NCBI GenBank assembly: GCA_900474095.1 | Contig: UCOA01000053.1 | Coordinates: forward strand, 1 to 59,976 | Direction of reading: 5' to 3' | DNA: 59,976 nucleotides | Source: Hyphomicrobiales bacterium | Lineage (GTDB): Bacteria; Pseudomonadota; Alphaproteobacteria; Rhizobiales; Rhizobiaceae | Shown: in pieces, positions 9,968-18,346 of the stretch | Layout: the number at the start of each line of letters is the position of its first letter | Position numbering within the stretch: position 1 is the stretch's first letter | The notes under the pieces: generated by a model | What the model was told of the DNA's origin: nothing | Seen by the model: only the letters and a program-made list of their open reading frames with translations | Databases searched by the model: none | Program-made: the position numbers and the translations under genes

Positions 9968-11350
9968 TCAATAGAGGTTGTTGGCGCGCGCCCAGGTGTA
10001 GGTGTCATCAAGGGCCCTCTCGGAGCGGTCGAACATGTCATTGATCTGGGCTTCCGTGATGATGAGTGGCGGGCAAAGTGAATAGTTGTCGCCGAGCGCA
10101 CGGGTGACGACGCCGTGCACTTGAGCCCGCTTGCCGGCATGGACCGCGATAGCGTCCGCCGGCTTGAACGGCTCCTTGGTTTCCTTGTTGCGAACAAGCT
10201 CCAGCGTGCCAATCAGGCCGCGTCCGCGCGCGTTTCCGACAAGCGGATGTTCACTGAGCGCGTGGAGCCTTCGTTGAAAGAGCGGCGCCACCTGTTTCAC
10301 ATGCCCGACGATGTCGCGCTCTTCATAGATGTTCAGGGTTTCCAATGCGACGGCGGTGGCAACCGGGTGCCCGCTATAGGTGAAGCCGTGGCCGAAGGTG
10401 CCGATCTTTTCGCTCTCGGTGACGATGGCTGCGTGAACCTTCTCGTTGACCATCAGCGCGGAAATTGGCTGGTATGCCGCCGATAGCTGCTTTGCCATGG
10501 CGATCATGTCGGGTTGCAGCCCGAAACTTTCGGAACCGAACATCGTTCCGAGCCGGCCGAAACCGCAGATCACCTCGTCGGCAATCAACAGGATATCGTA
10601 CTTCTTCAGGATCGCCTGGATCTTCTCATAGTAGGTCGGTGGCGGAACGATGCAGCCGCCGGAGGCCATCAAGGGTTCGGCGAAGAAGGCGCCGATCGTA
10701 TCAGGTCCTTCAGCGAGGATCAGATCCTCAAGCGAAACCGCGCAACGGGTCGCAAATTCGTCCTCGGTCTCACCCGGAAGACCGTAGCGATAATATTCAG
10801 GGCAATCCGTATGAAGGACCCTGTCGATCGGCAGATCGAAATCGCGATGATTGTTGGGCAATCCCGTGAGGCTTGCCGAGGCAATCGTCACCCCATGATA
10901 GGCACGCCAACGGGAAATGACCTTTTTCTTTTCCGGCTTGCCAATCGCGTTGTGGTAGTACCAGACGAGTTTCAGGGCGGTGTCGTTGGCCTCCGAACCC
11001 GAATTGGCGAAGAACACTTTCGACATGGGGACCGGAGCCAGGCGGATCAGCCGCTCGGCGAGTTCGATGGCTGTCTCATGCGATTTGCCGCCAAAGCTGT
11101 GATAGAACGGCAATTCCTGCATTTGTCGCGTGGCAGCGTCCACCAGCCGTTGCTCGCTGAAGCCTAGCGACGCGCAGAACAGTCCACCGAGCCCTTCGAT
11201 ATATTTATTGCCGTCGCTGTCGATAATGTAGATGCCTTCACCTTTGGCAATCACAAGCGGACCGTCCTTCAAATGCTGCGACGCATTCGTATAGGGATGA
11301 AGAACGAACGCGGCGTCGCGCGCCTCCAGGGAGTTGAGAAGAATGGTCAC
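9968..11350 (-). CDS. Class III omega-aminotransferase
   Basis: 460 residues, fold type I PLP enzyme. SGSEANDTALKL binds the cofactor phosphate, Asp258 in IADEVICGFGR contacts the pyridine nitrogen, and Lys287 in AMAKQLSAAYQP forms the internal aldimine. The overall pattern is that of pyruvate-dependent omega-amino acid/putrescine transaminases (SpuC, GABA–pyruvate type). It starts at a GTG (11350) seven bases after GGAG. The GGT-like gene follows after 14 bases. A role in converting a terminal amine such as GABA, beta-alanine or putrescine to the aldehyde used by the dehydrogenase fits the context. Confidence 0.9.
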   Translation of the reverse strand: MTILLNSLEARDAAFVLHPYTNASQHLKDGPLVIAKGEGIYIIDSDGNKYIEGLGGLFCASLGFSEQRLVDAATRQMQELPFYHSFGGKSHETAIELAERLIRLAPVPMSKVFFANSGSEANDTALKLVWYYHNAIGKPEKKKVISRWRAYHGVTIASASLTGLPNNHRDFDLPIDRVLHTDCPEYYRYGLPGETEDEFATRCAVSLEDLILAEGPDTIGAFFAEPLMASGGCIVPPPTYYEKIQAILKKYDILLIADEVICGFGRLGTMFGSESFGLQPDMIAMAKQLSAAYQPISALMVNEKVHAAIVTESEKIGTFGHGFTYSGHPVATAVALETLNIYEERDIVGHVKQVAPLFQRRLHALSEHPLVGNARGRGLIGTLELVRNKETKEPFKPADAIAVHAGKRAQVHGVVTRALGDNYSLCPPLIITEAQINDMFDRSERALDDTYTWARANNLY

Positions 11351-11474
11351 AATGGATCTCCAATCGACGGTCTAAGCGAGATGAAAAGGCACGGCACTCT
11401 GACGCTGCCGCCGAGCTGTTCGTGCGCTCGGCGGAAGCCATTTTTTTGGTTTATCGAGGGTATCGTTCGGTCGA

Positions 11475-12317
11475 TTATTCGAGGCCGATCTTCATCCATT
11501 TTTTCGCGAGCTCGTTGATTGTGCCGTCAGCCTTCGCGGCGCTGATTGCCTCGTCAAACATGGCTTTCAGTTCGGTGTCGTCCTTGCGCAGGCCAGCTGC
11601 AATCCCTTGGCCGAATACCCCACCGGTCAAGGTTGGCCCGGCAATCGTGTAGTCCTTGAAGTCATCTTTCGACAGCGTTGCGGTCAGCGATGTCTTCTGT
11701 GCGACGACAGCGTCGATGCGACCTGCCTGCAGATCGAGGTCGTGTTGCTCGACGGTCTTGTATTCGCGCGGGTCGACGACATCCTTGAAATATGTATCAA
11801 GGAAAGCGACGTTCGCCGTGGAGACCTGCGCGCCGACAGCCTTTCCTTTCAGGGCATCGCGAAGGGGTTGCAATTCCAGTTCGACCTTTGCTTTGTCGCC
11901 TGCAAGGTCGATAGTTGTACCGGTGCCAGGCAGATTTGCGAGCGGGCCCGATTTTTCAACCATCAAGGCTGCGGCCGTTGGAGCGTAAGGTTCGCTGAAG
12001 GAGATGACCCCGAGACGCTTCTCTGTGACGATCATCGATGCCATGATGGCATCGAACTTCTTGGCATTCAGCGACGGGATGAGCCCGTCCCAGTCCTGCG
12101 CAACGATATTGCATTTGATCTTCATGCGGGCGCAAAGATCATTGGCGAGATCGATTTCAAAACCGGCAAGCTTGCCGTCGGGCCCGGTGAAATTCCAAGG
12201 CTCATAGGCGCCTTCAGTAGCAATGGTGATTTCGGTTGGCTTGGTCTGGGCGTGGGTGCTGCCGACAGCAACAGTGCCGACAACTAGGCTAGCGAGTGCA
12301 AGTTTGCATTTCCTCAT
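11475..12317 (-). CDS. Polar amino-acid ABC binding protein
   Basis: 280 residues. Sec signal peptide MRKCKLALASLVVGTVAVGS ending near THAQ, then the family 3 solute-binding domain (ITIATEGAYEPWNF, GFEIDLANDLCARM, DGLIPSLNAKKFDAIMASM). Closest to HisJ/ArgT/octopine-type periplasmic receptors for basic amino acids. Several ATGs are in frame; 12317 is chosen because AGGGG lies seven bases before it, while the ATG at 12323 is only two bases from AGGGG. The matching permeases and ATPase are divergently placed at 14.3–16.6 kb, so the transporter is split across the two arms of the locus. Confidence 0.9.
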   Translation of the reverse strand: MRKCKLALASLVVGTVAVGSTHAQTKPTEITIATEGAYEPWNFTGPDGKLAGFEIDLANDLCARMKIKCNIVAQDWDGLIPSLNAKKFDAIMASMIVTEKRLGVISFSEPYAPTAAALMVEKSGPLANLPGTGTTIDLAGDKAKVELELQPLRDALKGKAVGAQVSTANVAFLDTYFKDVVDPREYKTVEQHDLDLQAGRIDAVVAQKTSLTATLSKDDFKDYTIAGPTLTGGVFGQGIAAGLRKDDTELKAMFDEAISAAKADGTINELAKKWMKIGLE

Positions 12318-12382
12318 TTTCATTCCCCTTTTTGGTTTTTCGCTCGTTGGTGAGCGGCGGTTGTTTTGATCAGCGTGATGGC

Positions 12383-13438
12383 TCAATGCTGCCGGGACGC
12401 GCGGACCCTTATTGCCTCTGCGGCCAGGCAGAGGAGTTCGAATAAAACCTGAGCGGCGACGTGCGCTGTATTCGTTGTCGGATCGTATTGAGGCGCGATC
12501 TCGACAACGTCACCGCCGACAACATCCAGTCCGGAAAGACCGCGAAGGATGCCAAGCGCTTGCGTGGAGGTGAGCCCGCCGATTTCCGGCGTGCCGGTGC
12601 CCGACGCGAAGGCCGGGTCCAGGGCGTCCACGTCAAAGCTGACATAGGTCGGACCGTCGCCCGCAATCGCGCGGGCCTTTTCGATCACCCGCTTGATGCC
12701 GAGTTCCTCGACCTCCTCGGCGTGAATAACTGTCATCCCGGAGGCGTAGGAGAACTCCCAGAGATATTCGGAATTGCCGCGAATACCGATCTGTATGGTC
12801 CGGCGGGGGTCCAGCACACCGTCGAGTACGGCTTGTCGGAATGGACCGCCATGATGAAACTTGCAGCCCTCAAACGAGCCGCTCGTATCGCAATGAGCAT
12901 CGATGTGGATCATGCCAACTGGACGATCGCGGCCGACGGCGCGAAGCAAAGGCAGCCCTATCGAGTGATCACCGCCGACCGAGAGCGGGACGACCCCAGC
13001 CTCGACGATGCTGCTAACATACCGCTCTATATCCTCATGCGAACTGACCAGATCGAAACGGCTGCGAAAGGGTACGTCACCCACATCTGCGACGCGGGCG
13101 TGTGCAGCGGGAACCGCACGCAGCACGTGATCATATGGCCCGACTCGCTCGACGTTGCGAACGGCGCGGGGACCGAACCGCGCGCCGGGGCGGTTCGTCA
13201 CACCTAGATCCAATGGGATACCCAGAAGCGCAACATCGATGTCTTCAAAACGAGGCGCAGCATCTTGCCGTAAAGGCGCCTTCAGCAATGTTGGAACACC
13301 GCAATAGGGGGCCTGGCGGTTGTCACCTTCGCCGAACACCAGATCCGCAACCTTGCGAAACTCTGGATCGAAAATGTCGGCCCCGGATGCGTTCTCATAC
13401 CGGGCGCGGAGTTCCTCAAGGCATAATATCTGCGGCAC
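12383..13438 (-). CDS. Arginase-family ureohydrolase (agmatinase-like)
   Basis: 351 residues. The dinuclear manganese motifs are complete: GGDHSIGLPLL, HIDAHCDT and SFDVDALDPAFASGTGTPE, so it should hydrolyse a guanidino group to amine plus urea. The extended N-terminus is like agmatinase/guanidinobutyrase/guanidinopropionase members rather than rocF arginases. The start is inferred to be GTG 13438, since GGAGG sits six bases upstream; no in-frame ATG lies near the conserved start and the open frame runs to 13639 into the divergent regulator. With the omega-transaminase and SSADH downstream, 4-guanidinobutyrate to GABA is an attractive reaction, agmatine the alternative. Confidence 0.88.
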   Translation of the reverse strand: MPQILCLEELRARYENASGADIFDPEFRKVADLVFGEGDNRQAPYCGVPTLLKAPLRQDAAPRFEDIDVALLGIPLDLGVTNRPGARFGPRAVRNVERVGPYDHVLRAVPAAHARVADVGDVPFRSRFDLVSSHEDIERYVSSIVEAGVVPLSVGGDHSIGLPLLRAVGRDRPVGMIHIDAHCDTSGSFEGCKFHHGGPFRQAVLDGVLDPRRTIQIGIRGNSEYLWEFSYASGMTVIHAEEVEELGIKRVIEKARAIAGDGPTYVSFDVDALDPAFASGTGTPEIGGLTSTQALGILRGLSGLDVVGGDVVEIAPQYDPTTNTAHVAAQVLFELLCLAAEAIRVRASRQH

Positions 13439-13520
13439 GTAGGTCCTCCATTCGTGTCTATGCCCGTTGTTTTTGCTGATTGTCGTTTGTCGACATAATC
13501 CGATTGAATGTTGTGGGCAA

Positions 13521-13535
13521 TATTGTATACATATT
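13521..13535. promoter_or_regulatory. Candidate GntR operator
   Basis: In the divergent intergenic region (13439–13625) the sequence TATTGTATACATATT contains the perfect 8-base palindrome TGTATACA centred at 13527/13528. FCD-type GntR regulators bind short palindromes of the TNGT/ACNA kind, and the regulator gene starts 90 bases away. It could control both arms. Inference from position and symmetry only. Confidence 0.4.
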
Positions 13536-13625
13536 CGTATTCCGCTTGATCGTGCAAGAGGAAAAAAGATATCGTCCTCGCAGGGCTCGGATTTTCGGGT
13601 CTGCGGACGATGAAAGGGGATCGAC

Positions 13626-14324
13626 TTGACACTCAGCAAAAACGAGCCGCGCGGCTCGCTGCGTGAATCGACTTACGCTCAACTGAAGGATTTGATCCTC
13701 ACCGGACAGCTCCGGCCGTCCGAGCGGCTTTCCGAAAACACTCTCGCAAAGAGGTTTGGAGTTAGCCGAACACCACTTCGAGAAGCACTGATGAAGCTCG
13801 AAGAGGAAGGTTTGGTCGTTGGCCAAAGAAACCTTGGCTACACGGTTTCTGATTTGGATATCACTGCGTTCTGCAATCTTCTGGTTGTTCGGGAGGCGCT
13901 CGATGTGTGTGCAGCCCGGCTCGCGTGCGTCACGGCCACTGAGGAAGACCTCGACAGGCTCCGCGGCGTCATCGCGCAGATGGTCGAACTCAAGGAGAGT
14001 GCCTATGACACGCCTTCAGATGCGGCGCGAAACCTAGATCTCGGCCTCTATATCCACAGGGTAATCCTGGAGGCGACGCGCAACGATGCGCTCATCCGGT
14101 TAAGCGACCAGGTTTATCAACAGCTGCGGCTGGCGCTGTGGCTCGAGGTTCTGTGGGTGGACCTTGAACACACAGATTTGGACGAACATCGCGCTATCTC
14201 TGATGCCATTTGCGCGCGCGATCCGGAGGCGGCAGAGGCGGCTGCGCGAGTCCACGTTCAGAGTTCACTTAAAAACATGTCGAAGCTCCAGCGCATTTGG
14301 GCGCATCGACGGGCTGCGGATTAA
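13626..14324 (+). CDS. GntR/FCD transcriptional regulator
   Basis: 232 residues. N-terminal winged helix (residues about 10–75: YAQLKDLILTGQLRPSERLS, RFGVSRTPLREALMKLEEEG) followed by an all-helical FCD ligand-binding domain with metal-type residues in LGLYIHRVI and DLDEHRAI (Asp/His pattern). Starts at TTG 13626 after AAGGGG. It is divergent from the ureohydrolase operon and heads the permease/ATPase operon, so it most likely represses both arms and responds to the imported amino or guanidino acid. Confidence 0.9.
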   Translation: MTLSKNEPRGSLRESTYAQLKDLILTGQLRPSERLSENTLAKRFGVSRTPLREALMKLEEEGLVVGQRNLGYTVSDLDITAFCNLLVVREALDVCAARLACVTATEEDLDRLRGVIAQMVELKESAYDTPSDAARNLDLGLYIHRVILEATRNDALIRLSDQVYQQLRLALWLEVLWVDLEHTDLDEHRAISDAICARDPEAAEAAARVHVQSSLKNMSKLQRIWAHRRAAD

Positions 14325-14353
14325 CTCGCCAGGCGCAGAGAGGTTAAGTACGT

Positions 14354-15079
14354 ATGGAGCTCATTGACCGATATTTGGTGCTCGTCGGTTTTGGCGAAAC
14401 CGGCTGGGGGGCCCTGCTTCTAAGCGCGGCTGCGATGACCCTGGGGGTCTCCGTTTGCGGTTTCCTAACGGGTACGATTCTTGGATCGGTCATCACGTTC
14501 ATGCAACTATCGCGCTACGCGATTCTGCGGTGGTTAGCGGATGGCTACACGACCATCCTGCGCGGTGTGCCGGATCTTCTTGTCATCTACCTGTTCTATT
14601 TCGGCGGAAGCGCATTTCTCGGGTATGTTGGAGGTCTCTTTGGCTACCAAGGCTTCGTTGGTATGCCGGCCTTCCTAACCGGCACATTGGCTCTCGGCGT
14701 GGTTTCCGCTGCCTATCAATCCGAAGTGTTTCGCGGAGCTTTCAAGTCCGTTGCCAGCGGCGAGCTCGAGGCAGCGAGTGCTGTCGGGATGCGGCCATGG
14801 CCGAAGTTTCGTCGCATCATCGCGCCGCTGGTTCTCCGCTATGCCATCCCTGGACTGGGAAATACCTGGCAACTCGTGCTGAAGGAATCGGCGCTTATTT
14901 CCGTTACAGGGCTCGTCGAACTCCTGCGCCAATCTCAAATCTCGGCCGGTTCGACTAGGCGGCCTTTTGAGTTCTATCTGACCGCCGTCGTTCTGTATCT
15001 CGTCATCACCTGGGCATCCTCGAGCATTTTCCGCCACTTGGAAACGAGAACCCTGCGTGGCACCCGGAGGGCCTTGTAA
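14354..15079 (+). CDS. Amino-acid ABC permease (HisQ-like)
   Basis: 241 residues with about five membrane helices. The HisM/HisQ-type permease signature for ATPase contact is present in the EAA loop, GELEAASAVGMRPWPKFRRI. The N-terminal GTILGSVITFMQLS and TTILRGVPDLLVIYLFYFGG pattern is that of octopine/histidine/arginine systems. The stop overlaps the next ATG as TAATG at 15077–15081, so the two permeases are translationally coupled and probably form the heterodimer. Confidence 0.92.
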   Translation: MELIDRYLVLVGFGETGWGALLLSAAAMTLGVSVCGFLTGTILGSVITFMQLSRYAILRWLADGYTTILRGVPDLLVIYLFYFGGSAFLGYVGGLFGYQGFVGMPAFLTGTLALGVVSAAYQSEVFRGAFKSVASGELEAASAVGMRPWPKFRRIIAPLVLRYAIPGLGNTWQLVLKESALISVTGLVELLRQSQISAGSTRRPFEFYLTAVVLYLVITWASSSIFRHLETRTLRGTRRAL

Positions 15080-15783
15080 TGGACTTCATCTTCATGTGGG
15101 AGGCGTTTCTCACCTTGCTGCCAGGCCTCCCGCTCACACTGGAGCTTGCCGTGACATCGATTGTTGCCGGCGGTATCCTCGCTGCTGTCATTTCCCTCAT
15201 TGCCGTGGTCGGCGGGCCGATCGGCCGTGGTTTCACCCGGGGCTACGTCTTCGTCTTTCGAGGGTCGCCGCTGCTCGTACAGATGTTTTTGATCTACTAT
15301 GGCCTTGGACAATTCCGACCGCTGTTGCAGGACCTCGGGCTTTGGGTCGTCTTTCGTGAGCCCTATTGGTGTGCAGTGATCGCACTGACTTTGAACACAG
15401 CGGCTTATTCAAGCGAGATATTCCGCGGAGGATTACAGGCAGTTTCCGTTCAGCAGGTGGAGGCAGCCCGTGCCTGCGGCATGTCGGGCCCACTGCTGTT
15501 CAGGCGCATCGTCTTGCCAATCGCCGTCCGGCAGGCGCTTCCAGCCTACGGCAACGAAGTCATCTTGATGCTCAAGGCAACCGCGCTAGCGTCGGTTATC
15601 ACCATTATGGAAGTGACTGGCCTTGCGGGAAAGTTGATTGCCGACAGCTTCCGGGCCTTTGAGGTCTTCATTGTCGCCGGTGCGATATATCTCGCCGTTA
15701 CCTTCTTCGTCACGCGGTTGCTGATGATCATCGAATTCTGGCTCTCGCCTCATCTTCGTATGAGGCCACCATCCTTGACATAA
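15079..15783 (+). CDS. Amino-acid ABC permease (HisM-like)
   Basis: 234 residues, second inner-membrane subunit. It has five hydrophobic segments and an EAA loop, [41 protein letters not shown] is typical for HisM/OccM-type proteins. Start ATG overlaps the upstream stop by one base. Together with the ATPase downstream and the binding protein on the other arm it completes a polar amino-acid importer. Confidence 0.92.
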   Translation: MDFIFMWEAFLTLLPGLPLTLELAVTSIVAGGILAAVISLIAVVGGPIGRGFTRGYVFVFRGSPLLVQMFLIYYGLGQFRPLLQDLGLWVVFREPYWCAVIALTLNTAAYSSEIFRGGLQAVSVQQVEAARACGMSGPLLFRRIVLPIAVRQALPAYGNEVILMLKATALASVITIMEVTGLAGKLIADSFRAFEVFIVAGAIYLAVTFFVTRLLMIIEFWLSPHLRMRPPSLT

Positions 15784-15820
15784 ACGGGAGTACGCATGTC
15801 CGACAGAGGGAACATTTCCA

Positions 15821-16600
15821 ATGACCGACAACAATAATGGCATGGCCGCCGTCTCGGTTAGAGATTTGCGCAAAAGCTTTGGTCCTCTTGAAGTTTTGAA
15901 AGGGATTTCCCTGGAAGCTCAGGAAGGTGACGTGATTTCGATTCTCGGCTCGTCCGGTTCCGGAAAGTCGACGATGCTAAGATGCATCAACATGCTCGAA
16001 GTTCCCGATAGCGGAGAAATCCGCATAGCCGGCGAAATGTTCGCCTTAAGGAAAGGCCGCCACAAAACCGAGCCGACCGATCGCCGGCAGGTTGACCGCC
16101 TTCGTGAGCACATCGGGATGGTGTTCCAGAGCTTCAACCTTTGGTCTCACATGACGATACTTCAGAACGTGATAGAAGCGCCTGTCCATGTGCAAAAGCG
16201 CAATCGGGCCGAATGCGTCGAGGAGGCAGAGGCTTTGCTCGAGCGGGTGGGGATCGCCGACAAAAGAAATTACTATCCAGCACATCTGTCCGGCGGACAA
16301 CAGCAACGTGCGGCCATCGCGCGTGCGCTCGCGCAAAGGCCAAAGGTCATGCTGTTTGACGAACCGACATCTGCCCTCGATCCGGAGCTCGTTGGTGAAG
16401 TCTTGAAGGTCATGCGCTCTCTCGCCGAAGAAGGCCGAACGATGCTCGTCGTCACCCACGAGATGGCGTTCGCACGCGACGTGTCCAGCAAGATCGTGTT
16501 TCTGCACAAAGGCGTTGTCGAGGAAGAAGGGGATCCTGGCGAGGTTTTTCGGAACCCAAAATCTGACCGTTTCAAACAGTTTTTGTCGAACGAGCGATAA
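15821..16600 (+). CDS. Amino-acid ABC ATPase (HisP-like)
   Basis: 259 residues, complete nucleotide-binding domain: Walker [10 protein letters not shown] at residues 43–51, Q-loop VFQSFNLW, signature LSGGQQQR, Walker [15 protein letters not shown] and switch His in VVTHEMAF. The spacing and the FNLWSHMT motif place it in the polar amino-acid (HisP/GlnQ) group. It follows the HisM-like permease by 37 bases and ends the right arm of the locus; downstream only gene relics follow. Confidence 0.94.
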   Translation: MTDNNNGMAAVSVRDLRKSFGPLEVLKGISLEAQEGDVISILGSSGSGKSTMLRCINMLEVPDSGEIRIAGEMFALRKGRHKTEPTDRRQVDRLREHIGMVFQSFNLWSHMTILQNVIEAPVHVQKRNRAECVEEAEALLERVGIADKRNYYPAHLSGGQQQRAAIARALAQRPKVMLFDEPTSALDPELVGEVLKVMRSLAEEGRTMLVVTHEMAFARDVSSKIVFLHKGVVEEEGDPGEVFRNPKSDRFKQFLSNER

Positions 16601-16612
16601 GGATCAGGTTGG

Positions 16613-17040
16613 AATGAACTTGCTTGCGGATGAGGCCGCGACTTGTGTGGCGACGTCTCGATACAAGCATCGACGCAAAACACATCGCGCAACAGATCTT
16701 CTTTCACGATCTGGTCCGGAGGGACTGCGGCAACGATCCGACCGTCCTGCAGGACGATCAGCTCGTCGCAGGAACATGGCTGCGTGGTTGAGGTCGTGCA
16801 GCGCGACAATGCTGGTAACCGGCAGGCTGGAGACGAGCCGCATGAGGTTAATCTGGTATTGAATATCGAGATGGTTGGTCGGCTCATCGAGGATCAGCTC
16901 TCTCGGAGATTGTGGCGGCGACCTTGCAATATGGGCGCGCTACTTTTCGCCGCCAGGCAGGCTTTGCTGTCATTCCGCTTGCCGACCATGCCGGCCCGCT
17001 CCAGTGCGTCCTCGACTACCCGGTCATCGACGAGCATCGC
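16613..17040 (-). pseudogene. Relic of siderophore ABC ATPase (FecE-like)
   Basis: Minus-strand fragments in changing frames spell an iron-siderophore ATPase: DDRVVEDALERAGMVGKRN near 17000, ELILDEPTNHLDIQYQINL (Walker B and D-loop) near 16880, VTSIVALHDLNHAAMF (switch His) and, after a frame change, CDELIVLQDGRIVAAVPPDQ and EDLLRDVFCVDACIE. The signature LSGGE region is scrambled and the N-terminal half with Walker A is absent. No partner permease or receptor remains. Confidence 0.75.
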
Positions 17041-17332
17041 TCGTGAGGAGATCTTCGGCCCCGTGCTTTCGATCATGCCGTACCAGGACGACGAAGAGGC
17101 AATCGCGATTGCCAGACACCGTCTATGGATTGGGCGCCCATGTCCAGTCCTCAGATCAGGAGCGGGCACGGCGGGTCGCCGCGCGCATCCGTGCCGGCCA
17201 GGTTCATATCAACTATCGGCTTGGGACGGAGCGGCCGCGTTCGGTGGCAACAAGCGCTCGGGTAACGGCCGCGAGTATGGCATTCACGGGCTCGAAGAGT
17301 ATCTCGAGACGAAGTCCATCCTCGGTTACTGA
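17036..17332 (+). pseudogene. Relic of aldehyde dehydrogenase C-terminus
   Basis: Plus-strand fragment beginning abruptly with IAREEIFGPVLSIMPYQDDEE, then a frameshift near 17120 into DTVYGLGAHVQSSDQERARR and AARIRAGQVHINY, and a return to the first frame for WDGAAAFGGNKRSGNGREYG and HGLEEYLETKSILGY before the stop. These are the ordered C-terminal blocks of the ALDH superfamily. Catalytic Glu and Cys regions are missing. It abuts the FecE-like relic on the other strand, so two unrelated gene ends were joined. Confidence 0.8.
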
Positions 17333-18255
17333 CGAGGCGACGCGGCGCGGTCGGCTCGCCAGGGCAGTGGCTTCAGCGACTGACGAAGCATCGTTAGGAA
17401 AGCAGTAGTCCGCGCGCTTCGCCCGTGCCGCGAGCCGAGCATGGCGACGATATCGGCCGGCGGGAGCTTCCAGTCGGGGAGTACCTGCCGCAGCCGTCCC
17501 TCCGCGAGATCTTCTGCCACGTTCCACTCGGAACGGATCATGATGCCTTGATGTGCAAGTGCCCATTCGCGGATGACGGCACCGTCGTTGCTCGACATTG
17601 CTGGATCGACACGCACCGTCACATGCTCCTGTCGCGGCCCCGTGAAGCGCCACAGCGTCACGTCCTCTTCATTTTCCCGAATGGCAAGACAGCGATGTTG
17701 AGCAAGGTCAGCGGGCGACAAAATGGGCGGAGCCGAGTCAAGGTATTTCGGACTTGCGCAGAGAATCCGGGGGTTCGGTGCCAATGTCGTAACGATTTGG
17801 TCCAGATGTCCCGGCGCCCCGATGTGGACAACGACATCGTAACTTTCAACGAGCATGGCCGTTGGATGGTCGGACAGCTGCAAGGCCGCGGTCGCGCCGA
17901 GGTGCTCTCGTGCGAAGGCATCCACGACCGGGGCGACATAGAGCCGTCCGAACCCATGTGGCGCTGCGACCCGGAGGTGTCCGCGAACCGCACCCGTGCG
18001 ATCAGCCAATGCCTCGGCCAGCGAGTCGATGGCTTCACCGACGATAACGCTGTGAGACGCCACCAATGAGCCCTCTTCGGTCAGCAGCAGGCGTCGTCCG
18101 GAGCGGTCGATCAGCCGCACCCCGACTTTCTCCTCGAGCGCGCGCAAGCGCTGGGTTACCGCCGGAGGCGTTACGTTCAGCTTTCTCGCGCTTTCTGCGA
18201 GAGATTTCGAGCCGGTGAGGACCGAAAAGAAGGCAAGATCGTCGGACGTCAGCAT
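17326..18255 (-). CDS. LysR-type transcriptional regulator
   Basis: 309 residues from the ATG at 18255 (an in-frame ATG at 18282 would add nine residues). Winged-helix at residues 1–60 (LTSDDLAFFSVLTGSKSLAE, LNVTPPAVTQRLRALEEKVG), then a two-lobed effector domain. Divergent from the D-threonine-aldolase-like/RidA operon, 91 bases from its ATG, so it is the likely regulator of that pair. A nine-base direct repeat AGCATTAAT lies in the shared promoter. Its 3' end overlaps the ALDH relic by seven bases. Confidence 0.88.
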   Translation of the reverse strand: MLTSDDLAFFSVLTGSKSLAESARKLNVTPPAVTQRLRALEEKVGVRLIDRSGRRLLLTEEGSLVASHSVIVGEAIDSLAEALADRTGAVRGHLRVAAPHGFGRLYVAPVVDAFAREHLGATAALQLSDHPTAMLVESYDVVVHIGAPGHLDQIVTTLAPNPRILCASPKYLDSAPPILSPADLAQHRCLAIRENEEDVTLWRFTGPRQEHVTVRVDPAMSSNDGAVIREWALAHQGIMIRSEWNVAEDLAEGRLRQVLPDWKLPPADIVAMLGSRHGRSARTTAFLTMLRQSLKPLPWRADRAASPRQ

Positions 18256-18293
18256 TAATCCATACCTGAAGCGAACATTCACAGAGCATTAAT
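18251..18293. repeat. Direct repeat AGCATTAAT in divergent promoter
   Basis: AGCATTAAT occurs at 18251–18259 and 18285–18293, 34 bases apart (start to start), between the LysR gene and the enzyme operon. The first copy includes the LysR start codon. It may be part of the LysR binding region; no other support. Confidence 0.35.
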
Positions 18294-18346
18294 TGTCATC
18301 TTTATGGTTTCGCGACAAGGTGAAATTCGAATTGGAGATCGGATAC

